From assembly GCA_965208065.1 (NCBI GenBank), contig OZ242313.1:744001-808000 (forward strand): 64,000 bases of DNA, given 5' to 3'. The notes beneath the pieces were generated by a model, which was not told the origin of the DNA, searched no databases, and worked only from the letters and a program-made list of their open reading frames with translations. Source of the DNA: Bin103 sp002238925. GTDB lineage: Bacteria; Spirochaetota; Spirochaetia; SZUA-6; Bin103. Numbering within the stretch: position 1 is the first letter of the stretch; every line of letters begins with the position of its first letter. Below, piece by piece: positions 43,014-51,356 of the stretch. Made by a program: the position numbers and the translations under genes.

Positions 43014-45800
43014 TTACCGGGTCAAGGTGCTCGGCGCGTCCGCCTCGATGTTGAGGTCGGCGATGGCCTTTGCGACCACATCCTGCTTCACCTCGCCGTC
43101 GGCAGCCAGGGCACTGAGCGCGGACACCGCGATGTGGCGGGCGTCGACCTGGAAGAAGTCGCGCAGCGCCTCGCGCGTCTCGCTGCGCCCGAAGCCGTCG
43201 GTGCCCAGCGCCGCCAGCGGCCCCGGCAGGTGCGGCGCCAGCGCGCGCGGCAGGATCTTCAGGTAGTCGGAGGCCGCCACGCACACGCCGCGCTCGCCGG
43301 CGAACGCCTGCTGCAGGAAGCTCTGCCGCTGCTCGCCCGGATGCAGCGCGTTCCAGCGCTCCACCTCGTTGATGTCGTTGTACAGCTCCTTGTAGCTGGT
43401 CACGCTCCACACGTCGGCCGCAACGCCGTAGCCCGCCAGCAATTCGGCGGCGGCGCGTGCCTCGTTCAGGATGGTGCCGCTGCCGAGCAGGTGCGCGCGC
43501 GGCTTGTCCTCGCCGGCGGACGAGCGCGCCAGCCGGTAGATGCCGCGCAGGATGCCTTCCTCGGCACCTTCCGGCATCGCCGGCATGGCGTAGTTCTCGT
43601 TCATCACGGTCAGGTAGTAGAACAGGCTCTCCTGCTTCACGAACATGCGCTCGATGCCGTCGCGGATGATCACCGCCAGCTCGAACGCGTAGGCGGGATC
43701 GTACGCTTTCAGGTTGGGGACGCTCAGGGCGGCGACGTGGCTGTGGCCGTCCTGGTGCTGCAGGCCCTCCCCGTTCAGGGTGGTGCGCCCGGCGGTGCCG
43801 CCGAGGAAGAACCCCTTGGCGCGCATGTCGCCGGCCGCCCAGATCAGGTCGCCGACGCGCTGGAAGCCGAACATCGAGTAGAAAATGTAGAACGGGATGA
43901 CGTTGATGCCGTGGGTGGCGTAGGCGGTGCCGGCGGCGATGAAGCTGGAGAACGAGCCCGCCTCGGTGATGCCCTCTTCGAGCACCTGGCCGTCGGTGGC
44001 CTCGCGGTAGTACAGCAGGTTCTCGCGGTCCACCGGTTCGTACAACTGGCCGAGGCTGCTGTAGATGCCCACCTGGCGGAACAGCGCCTCCATGCCGAAG
44101 GTGCGCGCCTCGTCCGGCACGATGGGCACCAGCAGCTTGCCCAGCTCCTTGTCGCGCAGCAGCTTGGAGAGGATGCGCACGAACACCATGGTGGTCGATA
44201 CCTTGCGCTCATCGGTGCCGGCGTAGAACTCGTCGAACAGCTCCGCCGGCGGCGCGGGCAGCGGCGGCGCCTGCGGCTCGCGGTGCGGCAGGTAGCCGCC
44301 GAGGGCGTGGCGCCGCTGGTGCAGGTACTGCATCTCCTCGCTGTCGTCGGGCGGCCGGTAGAACGGCGCCTTGGCCACCTGGTCGTCGGAAATCGGGATG
44401 CCGAAGCGGGTACGGAAGGTGGCCAGCTCATCCTCGTTCAGCTTTTTCTGCTGGTGAGTGACGTTCTTGCCCTCGCCGCCTTCGCCGAGGCCGTAGCCCT
44501 TGATGGTCTGCGCCAGGATCACCGTCGGGGCGCCGCGATGCTGCACCGCGGCCTGGTAGGCGGCGTACACCTTCTCGGGATCGTGGCCGCCGCGGCGCAG
44601 CTTGCGGAGCTGGTCGTCGGAGTGGTTTCGGACCATCTCCAGCAGGCGCGGGTCGGCGCCGAAGAAGTCCTGCCGGATGTAGTCGCCGCTGGCCACCGTG
44701 TACTTCTGGTACTGGCCGTCCACCGTCTCGTTCATGCGCCGCACCAGCACGCCGTCGGTGTCGCTCTCCAGCAGCGGATCCCAGTCCTCGCCCCAGATCA
44801 CCTTGATCACGTTCCAGCCGGCGCCGCGGAACGCCGCCTCCAGCTCCTGGATGATCTTGCCGTTGCCGCGCACCGGTCCGTCGAGCCGCTGCAGGTTGCA
44901 GTTGATCACCCAGACCAGGTTGTCCAGCTTCTCGCGCGCGGCAAGCGTGATCGAGCCGAGCGACTCCGGTTCGTCCATCTCGCCGTCGCCCAGGAACGCC
45001 CACACCTTCTGCGCCGAGGTGTCGTGCAGGCGGCGGTCGTGCAGGTAGCGGTTGAAGCGCGCCTGGTAGATCGACATGATCGGCGTCAGCCCCATCGATA
45101 CCGACGGCGAGAACCAGAAGTTCGGCATCAGCCAAGGGTGGGGATAGGAGGACAGCCCGCCGCCGTCGCCGAGCTCGCGCCGGAAGTTCTCCAGTTGCCG
45201 CTCGCTGAGGCGGCCCTCCAGGTAGGCGCGCGCATACATGCCGGGCGCCGAGTGACCCTGAAAATAGACAATGTCGCCGCCGCCGGGCGCATCCGGACCG
45301 CGCAGGAAGTGGTTCTGGGCGACCTCGATCAGGGTGGCGCCGGAGGCGAACGAGGAGATGTGGCCGCCAATGTTGTCGGAGGCCTTGTTGGCGCGCACCA
45401 CCATTGCCATGGCGTTCCAGCGGATGATCGACTTGATGCGGCGCTCGATCTCGCGGCGGCCGGGAAACGCCGGCTGCCGGGAGCGTGGAATGGTGTTCAC
45501 GTACGGGGTGTTGGCGGAGAACGGCACTGCCATGCCGCGTTGGTGGGCGTATCGCTCCAGCTCGTTCAGCAGAAAGTGAGCGCTGGCCGAGCCGCCGGAG
45601 CGGATCACGTATTCGAACGACTCGATCCACTCGTTCAGTTCTTCCACCGGCATCGGTGTTGCGGCGGCGCCGCTGCCGTTGCGGTTGTCCACGGCGGCCG
45701 GCACGCCGGCGGCCGGCGCTTGCCCGTTGCCGGTTCCGGTCTCGATGCCGGCGTCGATCTTGCCTTCGTTCTCGTGCACCACGTCGGGACTCATCTGCAT
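43014..45800 (-). CDS. aceE: Pyruvate dehydrogenase E1, homodimeric type
   Basis: 928 residues from the ATG at 45800 (GTG at 45806 and ATG at 45794 are alternatives). Thiamine-diphosphate motif GDGEMDEPES to VINCNLQ (GDG...NCN). Also HISSFASGATLIEVAQNHF, YFQGHSAPGMYARA, QTIKGYGLGEGGEGKNVTHQ, EEGITEAGSFSSFIAAG and GRTTLNGEGLQHQDGHS, all typical of AceE. The N-terminal 50 residues are a low-complexity extension. It decarboxylates pyruvate and passes acetyl to AceF, encoded 31 kb away. Its stop is close to the pstS control region. Confidence 0.96.
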   Translation of the reverse strand: MQMSPDVVHENEGKIDAGIETGTGNGQAPAAGVPAAVDNRNGSGAAATPMPVEELNEWIESFEYVIRSGGSASAHFLLNELERYAHQRGMAVPFSANTPYVNTIPRSRQPAFPGRREIERRIKSIIRWNAMAMVVRANKASDNIGGHISSFASGATLIEVAQNHFLRGPDAPGGGDIVYFQGHSAPGMYARAYLEGRLSERQLENFRRELGDGGGLSSYPHPWLMPNFWFSPSVSMGLTPIMSIYQARFNRYLHDRRLHDTSAQKVWAFLGDGEMDEPESLGSITLAAREKLDNLVWVINCNLQRLDGPVRGNGKIIQELEAAFRGAGWNVIKVIWGEDWDPLLESDTDGVLVRRMNETVDGQYQKYTVASGDYIRQDFFGADPRLLEMVRNHSDDQLRKLRRGGHDPEKVYAAYQAAVQHRGAPTVILAQTIKGYGLGEGGEGKNVTHQQKKLNEDELATFRTRFGIPISDDQVAKAPFYRPPDDSEEMQYLHQRRHALGGYLPHREPQAPPLPAPPAELFDEFYAGTDERKVSTTMVFVRILSKLLRDKELGKLLVPIVPDEARTFGMEALFRQVGIYSSLGQLYEPVDRENLLYYREATDGQVLEEGITEAGSFSSFIAAGTAYATHGINVIPFYIFYSMFGFQRVGDLIWAAGDMRAKGFFLGGTAGRTTLNGEGLQHQDGHSHVAALSVPNLKAYDPAYAFELAVIIRDGIERMFVKQESLFYYLTVMNENYAMPAMPEGAEEGILRGIYRLARSSAGEDKPRAHLLGSGTILNEARAAAELLAGYGVAADVWSVTSYKELYNDINEVERWNALHPGEQRQSFLQQAFAGERGVCVAASDYLKILPRALAPHLPGPLAALGTDGFGRSETREALRDFFQVDARHIAVSALSALAADGEVKQDVVAKAIADLNIEADAPSTLTR

Positions 45801-45822
45801 ACCCACCTTGCGCGTATTCTGT

Positions 45823-46785
45823 TCACGCGGAGTCCAGTTCCAGTGCGGCCATCTCGTCCGCCGTCAGGTTCAACTCGGCGGCCTGCGCGCTGGCGGCGAA
45901 CTCCTCTGCGGTACGTGCCCCCACCAGCGGAAACACGTTCAGGCCGGTGCCGAACAGGTAGCCGAGCGCCACCTGAGCCACGCTGACGCCGCGCGCCCCG
46001 GCGATTTCGCTGGCCGCATCGTAGCGGCGGAAGTTGTCTTCGGTGCCGTAGGTGTCGGCACTCAGTTTCATGAAGTAATCGTCGAACGTGTCCAGGTTGT
46101 CGCGGCGCAGGGCGCCGGAGAAGAAGCCCCCGGCCAGGCTGGACCATACCAGAAGCGGCATCTGGGTGAGGCGGTACCAGTCGCGATCCTGGGCGCCGTC
46201 CGGGCCGCTTATCGAAATGCACTCCGGCCACGGCTCCTGGCGCTGCACCGCCAGGCTGAAGTTGGGACTGCTGGCGCGCATCTGCGGCAGGCCGCGCTCG
46301 TCGGCGTAGGCGTTGGCCTCCAGGATACGCTTCGGGGTCCAGTTGGAGCCGCCGAACGCGCGGATGCGGCCCGCCTCCTGGTGGTCGGCGAAGGCGTCCA
46401 TGATCGGCCCCACCGGCACACTCGGATCGTCGCGGTGCAGCAGGTACAGGTCGACATGATCGGTTCGCAGGCGCGCCAGAGAATCCATCAGGTCAGAAGC
46501 AAGATCATACGGCGTTACGCGGCGGCGGTCCATGTTGTGGTGGCAGCCCTTGCCGACAATCACCACCTGGTCGCGATTGCCGCGCGCCTCCATCCACAGA
46601 CCCAGCACACGATCGGCGTCGCCGCCGCCGTAGCCGTGCGCCGTATCGAACGTGGTCCCGCCCTGTTCAAACACGCCGTCGAGCAGTGCGAAGCCCTCCT
46701 CGAGCCGGTCGCGGCTGAGCATGATGGTGCCCTGAATGACTCGCGCCAGGGGTTTGTCCAGTCCGTCTATTTTTTGGTAGATCAT
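45823..46785 (-). CDS. Aldo/keto reductase
   Basis: 320 residues. AKR fold with catalytic residues visible as TTFDTAHGYGGG (Asp, Tyr), IVGKGCHH (Lys) and LYLLHRDD (His); the NADP-binding end is FPLVGARTAEEF. It follows the Gfo/Idh/MocA gene by 14 bp, so the two probably act on the same sugar or polyol. Substrate unknown. Confidence 0.9.
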   Translation of the reverse strand: MIYQKIDGLDKPLARVIQGTIMLSRDRLEEGFALLDGVFEQGGTTFDTAHGYGGGDADRVLGLWMEARGNRDQVVIVGKGCHHNMDRRRVTPYDLASDLMDSLARLRTDHVDLYLLHRDDPSVPVGPIMDAFADHQEAGRIRAFGGSNWTPKRILEANAYADERGLPQMRASSPNFSLAVQRQEPWPECISISGPDGAQDRDWYRLTQMPLLVWSSLAGGFFSGALRRDNLDTFDDYFMKLSADTYGTEDNFRRYDAASEIAGARGVSVAQVALGYLFGTGLNVFPLVGARTAEEFAASAQAAELNLTADEMAALELDSA

Positions 46786-46799
46786 GCAGCATCTCTCAA

Positions 46800-47801
46800 T
46801 CAGGTGGCTCCCTCTTCGAACGGATAGCGCAGGCCGATGCAGCGGCGCGCCGCGTCGAGCGTTTCGCTGATGGCGATCGACTCGGCCAGCGGCATCAGCG
46901 GCGACTCGCGGGCGCCGGCCCGGATCAACTCCATGAAGTGCTCCGCCTCATAGTTGAAGCCGTTGCCGGTTATCGGGTAGCTGCGCTCATCCGGGTCCGC
47001 GCCGCCGCGGTACACGGTGAGCCGGTCGCCGTGCCAGAATGGCGGCCCCACCGTCACGTAGCCGTCGCCGCCGGTCACGCATGCCAGGTGCGGCGAGCTG
47101 GTAGTGATCGAGCAGGTGAGCGCGGCGACCGCGCCGCTCGGGTAACTTAATGATACCGCGGTGCGCTCGTCGACGCCGGTGGTCCCGATGTGGGCGCTGG
47201 CGGTGACGTGCGCCGGCGAGCCGAGCAGCATGGACGCGAATGCCACGCCGTACACGCCGATGTCGAGCAGGGCGCCGCCGGCCAGTTCCGGGGCGTACAG
47301 TCGGCTGGCCGGGTCGGGCGTGCTGGCAAAGCCAATGTCGGCGTGCATGACCTGCGGTGCGCCGATCTCGCCCGCCGCGATCAACTCGCGCAACGCCACC
47401 GTGGCGGGGATGAACCGCGTCCACATGCCTTCCATGAGCAGGATGCCGCGCTCGCGCGCGCGGGCGGCGACGGCGCGCGCTTCGGCGGCGTTGACGGTAA
47501 GCGGCTTCTCGCACAGCACGGGCTTGCCCGCTTCCAGGCACAGGAGGCAGGCGGCGGCGTGCTGCGGATGGGGCGTCGCCACGTACACCGCATCCACGCC
47601 CGCATCGGCCGCCAGCGCCTCGTAGCCGGCGTGTGCGCACGCCGCCCCGTGCTGCGCCGCGAACCGCTCGGCGCGCTCGGCGGAGCGCGATCCCACCGCC
47701 GCCAGGCGCGCCCCGGCCGCGTGACCCAGTCCCTCGGCAAACCGGTGGGCTATGCGGCCCGGTCCCAGAATGCCCCAGTTGACCGCCTCAGGCTTCGGCA
47801 T
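46800..47801 (-). CDS. Gfo/Idh/MocA-family oxidoreductase
   Basis: 333 residues. Rossmann start NWGILGPGRIAHRFAEGL, then DAVYVATPHPQHA and LEAGKPVLCEKPLTVN with the family Lys (CEKP), and GGALLDIGVYGVAFA. Uses NAD(P) to oxidise or reduce sugars and inositols. First gene of a two-gene unit with the aldo/keto reductase, divergent from iorA. Confidence 0.9.
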   Translation of the reverse strand: MPKPEAVNWGILGPGRIAHRFAEGLGHAAGARLAAVGSRSAERAERFAAQHGAACAHAGYEALAADAGVDAVYVATPHPQHAAACLLCLEAGKPVLCEKPLTVNAAEARAVAARARERGILLMEGMWTRFIPATVALRELIAAGEIGAPQVMHADIGFASTPDPASRLYAPELAGGALLDIGVYGVAFASMLLGSPAHVTASAHIGTTGVDERTAVSLSYPSGAVAALTCSITTSSPHLACVTGGDGYVTVGPPFWHGDRLTVYRGGADPDERSYPITGNGFNYEAEHFMELIRAGARESPLMPLAESIAISETLDAARRCIGLRYPFEEGAT

Positions 47802-47898
47802 CGGCGCAGCTTAGCCGCTGTCGCCGCCGCGCGCCAAGCCACGACTACGAGGATTGCCGGCATCCCCGGACAACGCCGCGATTTCGCTGACCCTGCCC

Positions 47899-47910
47899 TG
47901 ACCTGGGTCA
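47899..47910. promoter_or_regulatory. 12-bp inverted repeat upstream of iorA
   Basis: TGACC-TG-GGTCA lies 19 bp before the iorA ATG, in the divergent gap to the oxidoreductase operon. It could be an operator; a TATAGT at 47918-47923 is too close to the ATG to be a usual -10. Confidence 0.3.
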
Positions 47911-47928
47911 AGTTGAATATAGTAGGTC

Positions 47929-49608
47929 ATGCACATACCGCGTACCTTTACCGGCGGGCAGGCGTTGGCCTACGGGGCCGCGCGCGCCGGGGTTGGCTGC
48001 GTTGCCGGCTACCCGGGCTCGCCGAGTTCGGCGACCATGGCGGCGCTGATCGAGTGGCGCCGCGCCGGAGCCGGAGCCGGCTGCCACCTGGAGTGGTCCG
48101 CCAACGAACGCGTCGCGCTGGAAGTTGCCATCGGCGCCAGCCTCGGCGGCCGGCGCTCCCTGGTGTGCACCAAGAGCGTCGGCATGAACGTGATGGTGGA
48201 CCCGCTGATGGCGCTGAACCTGACCCCGCTGACCGCCGGCTTGGTCATCGTCCTCGGCGACGACCCCGGCGCCTACGGCTCGCAGAACGACCAGGACACG
48301 CGCGCGCTCGCCGACCTGCTGGAACTGCCGATGGTGGAGCCGGACACGCCGCGCGCCGGCCTGCGCATGGTGGAGGCGGCGTTCGCGGCGTCGGAACGGT
48401 ACGCGATGCCGGTGGTGGTGCGGGTCACACGCAGCTTCGACACCTGCCGGGCGGATGCCGGCGACCTTGCCGAAGCTCCTCTGGACTGGCAGGTGCGCAA
48501 GGGCGCGGTGGCGCGCGAGCCGCTCCGCTACGTGCCCTATCCCGGCAACGCGGTGGCCAAGCACCACGATTTGCACCGCCGTCTGCGGCAGGCCGCGGCC
48601 TGGGTGGCGGACGCAGCCTTCAATCGCGCCACCCCGGCGGCTCCGGGCGCCGCGCGCGCCGGCGCGGCCGGCGGTGAGCAGACCCATGTGCGGCGCGGCA
48701 TCGTCAGCGCCGGGTTCTGCACCAGCAAGCTGAACGACGTGATCGGGAATGCAGCGGACGCGGCCGGCAGCGCCGGCGGCGTTGGCCGGCTGGCGCTTGG
48801 CGGCATCTATCCGCTCCCCGCGGCGCCGCTGCGCGCCTTCCTGGCGGCGCACGACGAAGTGCTGGTGGTGGAGGAAAACGAGCCGTGGCTGGAGGAGCGC
48901 ATCGCCGCCCTGGCGCACGCCGAGCGGCTCAATGTGCGCATCCGCGGCAAGCTGAGCGGCGACGTGGCGCGCTGCGGCGAGCTGTATCGCTGGCAGATCG
49001 CGGCTGCCGTGGCTGGCTTTGCGCCGCGGATCGAGGTGTCGGCACGATTCACCGAGGCCGGCGAAGCGGAAGAACGCCCGCCGCGGCGCAACCACTGCGC
49101 GGGCTGTCCGTTCGGCGCGCTGATCGATGCCGTGCAGGCATGGCTGGCGAACCGCGGCCGCGACGCCTGGCTGGTGGCCGACCCCGGGTGCCTGGCGGCC
49201 GAGTCGCCGCGCCTGGGCGCCAAGTACGCGATCGGCTCGGCGGCGGCGGTGGCGCACGGACTGCTGCACGCCGGCCAGGACGCGGTGGCGTTGTTCGGCG
49301 ACTCGGCATTCTTCCACGCCGCGCTGCCGGCGCTGTGCAACGCTTACGCGCAGGGCGCCGACCTGGCCGTGATCGTGGCGGACAACGCCGGGGCGGTGAC
49401 CACCGGGCGGCAGCCCCACCCCGGCAGCGGACGCTCCGCGCTCGGCACGCCGGCGCCGCGGTTGGACATGCTTGCCCTGGCGCGCGCCTGCGGCGCCAGC
49501 CACGCTGCGCGCGCCGGCCTGGCGGATCTGGCCGCCGCGCTGCCGGCGGCGCTCGACGGCCCGGGCCTCCGCGTGCTGGTCGTCGACGCACCGTGCCGGG
49601 AGGTTTGA
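47929..49608 (+). CDS. iorA: Indolepyruvate ferredoxin oxidoreductase alpha subunit-like (IorA), lacking ferredoxin domain
   Basis: 559 residues. The pyrimidine-binding domain begins FTGGQALAYGAARAGVGCVAGYPGSP; the thiamine-diphosphate domain has LFGDSAFFHAALPALCNAY and IVADNAGAVTTGRQPHPG. CAGCPFGALIDAV matches the mid-protein motif of the family. Standard IorA ends with a two-[4Fe-4S] ferredoxin domain; here the protein stops at DAPCREV without it. No iorB follows. The family oxidises arylpyruvates to acyl-CoA. Either electrons go to a separate ferredoxin, or the enzyme has another role. The 150 bp that follow hold no gene I can support. Confidence 0.85.
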   Translation: MHIPRTFTGGQALAYGAARAGVGCVAGYPGSPSSATMAALIEWRRAGAGAGCHLEWSANERVALEVAIGASLGGRRSLVCTKSVGMNVMVDPLMALNLTPLTAGLVIVLGDDPGAYGSQNDQDTRALADLLELPMVEPDTPRAGLRMVEAAFAASERYAMPVVVRVTRSFDTCRADAGDLAEAPLDWQVRKGAVAREPLRYVPYPGNAVAKHHDLHRRLRQAAAWVADAAFNRATPAAPGAARAGAAGGEQTHVRRGIVSAGFCTSKLNDVIGNAADAAGSAGGVGRLALGGIYPLPAAPLRAFLAAHDEVLVVEENEPWLEERIAALAHAERLNVRIRGKLSGDVARCGELYRWQIAAAVAGFAPRIEVSARFTEAGEAEERPPRRNHCAGCPFGALIDAVQAWLANRGRDAWLVADPGCLAAESPRLGAKYAIGSAAAVAHGLLHAGQDAVALFGDSAFFHAALPALCNAYAQGADLAVIVADNAGAVTTGRQPHPGSGRSALGTPAPRLDMLALARACGASHAARAGLADLAAALPAALDGPGLRVLVVDAPCREV

Positions 49609-49760
49609 CTGCACCTGCACAGGTCCAAGGACGGCGCGCCCGCGACCAGCTACCGGGCCCACCGCGGCCCGGAGGTCGACATTCCGTTGCGCCTTCCCTG
49701 AGCCGCCCGATCGCGGAATTGTTGGCGATTCCCGCTCGGGTCCGCGATATTGGCTAAGTG

Positions 49761-50231
49761 ATGTACAGCGCGATCCTGACCGTGCACTCCTACTTGCGCT
49801 ACGCGGTGCTGGGGCTGGTGCTCCTGGTGCTGCTCCGCTACGCGGCGGCCCTGCTGAGCGGCCGCCCCTGGAACGACGGTGACGAGGGCATCGGACGGTG
49901 GATGATCCGGGTGTGGGACCTGCAGTTTCTGCTCGGACTGGTCCTCTACTTTCTCAGCCCCATCGTGCAGTTCGGTTTCGCCAACTTCGGCGAGGCAATG
50001 GGCGACAGCCAGTTGCGGCAGTTCCTGGTCGAGCATCCGGTGCTCAACCTGCTGGCCATCGGCGTCCTGCATGCCGGCTGGATCCGCGCGCGCAAGGCCG
50101 GCGGCAGCCGCGGCCGGATGCTGCGCGCGCTGCTGTTCATCGCCGTCGCCGCGGCGCTGGTGGCGGTGTCCATCCCGTGGGAGGGCCGTCCGCTGCTGCG
50201 CACCACCATAGCGCCGCCGCAACTGTACTGA
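49761..50231 (+). CDS. Small integral membrane protein (four membrane segments)
   Basis: 156 residues from an ATG at 49761 (a GTG one codon earlier is possible). MYSAILTVHSYLRYAVLGLV, FLLGLVLYFLSP, VLNLLAIGVLHAGW and LLFIAVAAALVAVSI are the hydrophobic segments; conserved His residues (VHSYLRY, VLHAGW) recall small cytochrome-b/CopD-like membrane proteins that bind haem, but this is not certain. No clear partner gene. Confidence 0.7.
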   Translation: MYSAILTVHSYLRYAVLGLVLLVLLRYAAALLSGRPWNDGDEGIGRWMIRVWDLQFLLGLVLYFLSPIVQFGFANFGEAMGDSQLRQFLVEHPVLNLLAIGVLHAGWIRARKAGGSRGRMLRALLFIAVAAALVAVSIPWEGRPLLRTTIAPPQLY

Positions 50232-50295
50232 CTGCCGCGCGCATGCCGGCGTTGTGTCTGCTCGTGCTGTTCGTCACCGCAGGCGGTGACCAGCG

Positions 50296-51237
50296 TCAGC
50301 TGCCGCTTACGGAGGTGACGCCGGCGAACAGGCGCCCGATGTGGGCGCGGGCGCCGGCGGACAGCGGGCCGCGGGCGAACGAGGCTACGTTGGCGCGCAG
50401 GTGGTCGACGTTGCCGGTGCCCGACAGCACGGTGCTGACGCCCGGCTCGTCGATGCAGTAGCGGTAGGCGGCGTCGGCGAGATCGTCGGACTCGGCGGCC
50501 AGGAATCGGAACGGATCGGCGGCGCCGGCGAGTTCCCGGTCCACTTCGCCGCGCGCGGCCAGTTCCGCGAGCAGCTCGCGCAGGCGCTCGGGACGGCTGA
50601 AGGCGCGCCGTACGGCGAACATGATCATGGTCCCGATGTCCCGGTCGGCCGCCACGCGCAGCACGCCGCCGCGGGCGCTGTGGTTGAGCATGTTGAAGCC
50701 CACCATGAGCACGTCGAAGTGGCCGTCGGCGAGGGCGTCGCGCAGCATGCGGTGCCCGGTGTCGGTGCCGAACCGCTCGGTGATGCCGAGGAAGCGCACC
50801 TTGCCCGCATCCCGCATGCGCTGCAGCGCCGGCACCATTTCGTCGCGGGCGTGCGCGTACTGTTCCGCGCTGACGCCGTGCAGGTGGTAGACGTCAATGT
50901 AGTCGGTGTCGAGACGCCGCAGGCTGGCCTCCACCGCTTCCTCCAACTCGGCGCCGGTCAGCAGGCGGTCGCCGTCGCCGGCGCGCAACCCTCGCTTGCT
51001 CGACAGCACCACCTGGTCGCGGCGGCAGCCGCGCAGGCCGGCAGCCACCAGCGGCTCGGTACGGTAGGCGGTGGCGGTGTCGATGAAGTTCACCCCGGCG
51101 TCGAGCGCCGCCCGCACCACGGCCGCGGACTGTTCGGTGGTGCGTCCGGTGCTCAGCCCCAGCCGGCTCGGCCCCCCGCAGCCGAGCGACATCACGCTCA
51201 CCTCAAGGCCGGTGCGTCCCAGTCGCCGGTACTCCAT
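50296..51237 (-). CDS. Aldo/keto reductase
   Basis: 313 residues. Begins MEYRRLGRTGLEVSVMSLGC; catalytic set seen in NFIDTATAYR (Asp, Tyr), LSSKRGL (Lys) and DVYHLHGVS (His). NADP-linked carbonyl reduction; substrate unknown. It is divergent from transketolase, 119 bp apart. Confidence 0.9.
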   Translation of the reverse strand: MEYRRLGRTGLEVSVMSLGCGGPSRLGLSTGRTTEQSAAVVRAALDAGVNFIDTATAYRTEPLVAAGLRGCRRDQVVLSSKRGLRAGDGDRLLTGAELEEAVEASLRRLDTDYIDVYHLHGVSAEQYAHARDEMVPALQRMRDAGKVRFLGITERFGTDTGHRMLRDALADGHFDVLMVGFNMLNHSARGGVLRVAADRDIGTMIMFAVRRAFSRPERLRELLAELAARGEVDRELAGAADPFRFLAAESDDLADAAYRYCIDEPGVSTVLSGTGNVDHLRANVASFARGPLSAGARAHIGRLFAGVTSVSGS

Positions 51238-51356
51238 TCGTCACCCCCATTGCGGCGCACGGTCCGCCCCGATACTGTGCCGTGGGCGCCCTGCCGTCGC
51301 GGTCGCATTGTGCACCGCCGCGCCCGCCGCTACTACCCGCAATCAAGGAGCCGAAC

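Noticed and set aside
43134..45986. 950-codon open frame on the plus strand
   Set aside because: It is antisense to aceE, with His/Val/Ala/Arg-rich composition and no motifs; a by-product of high GC.
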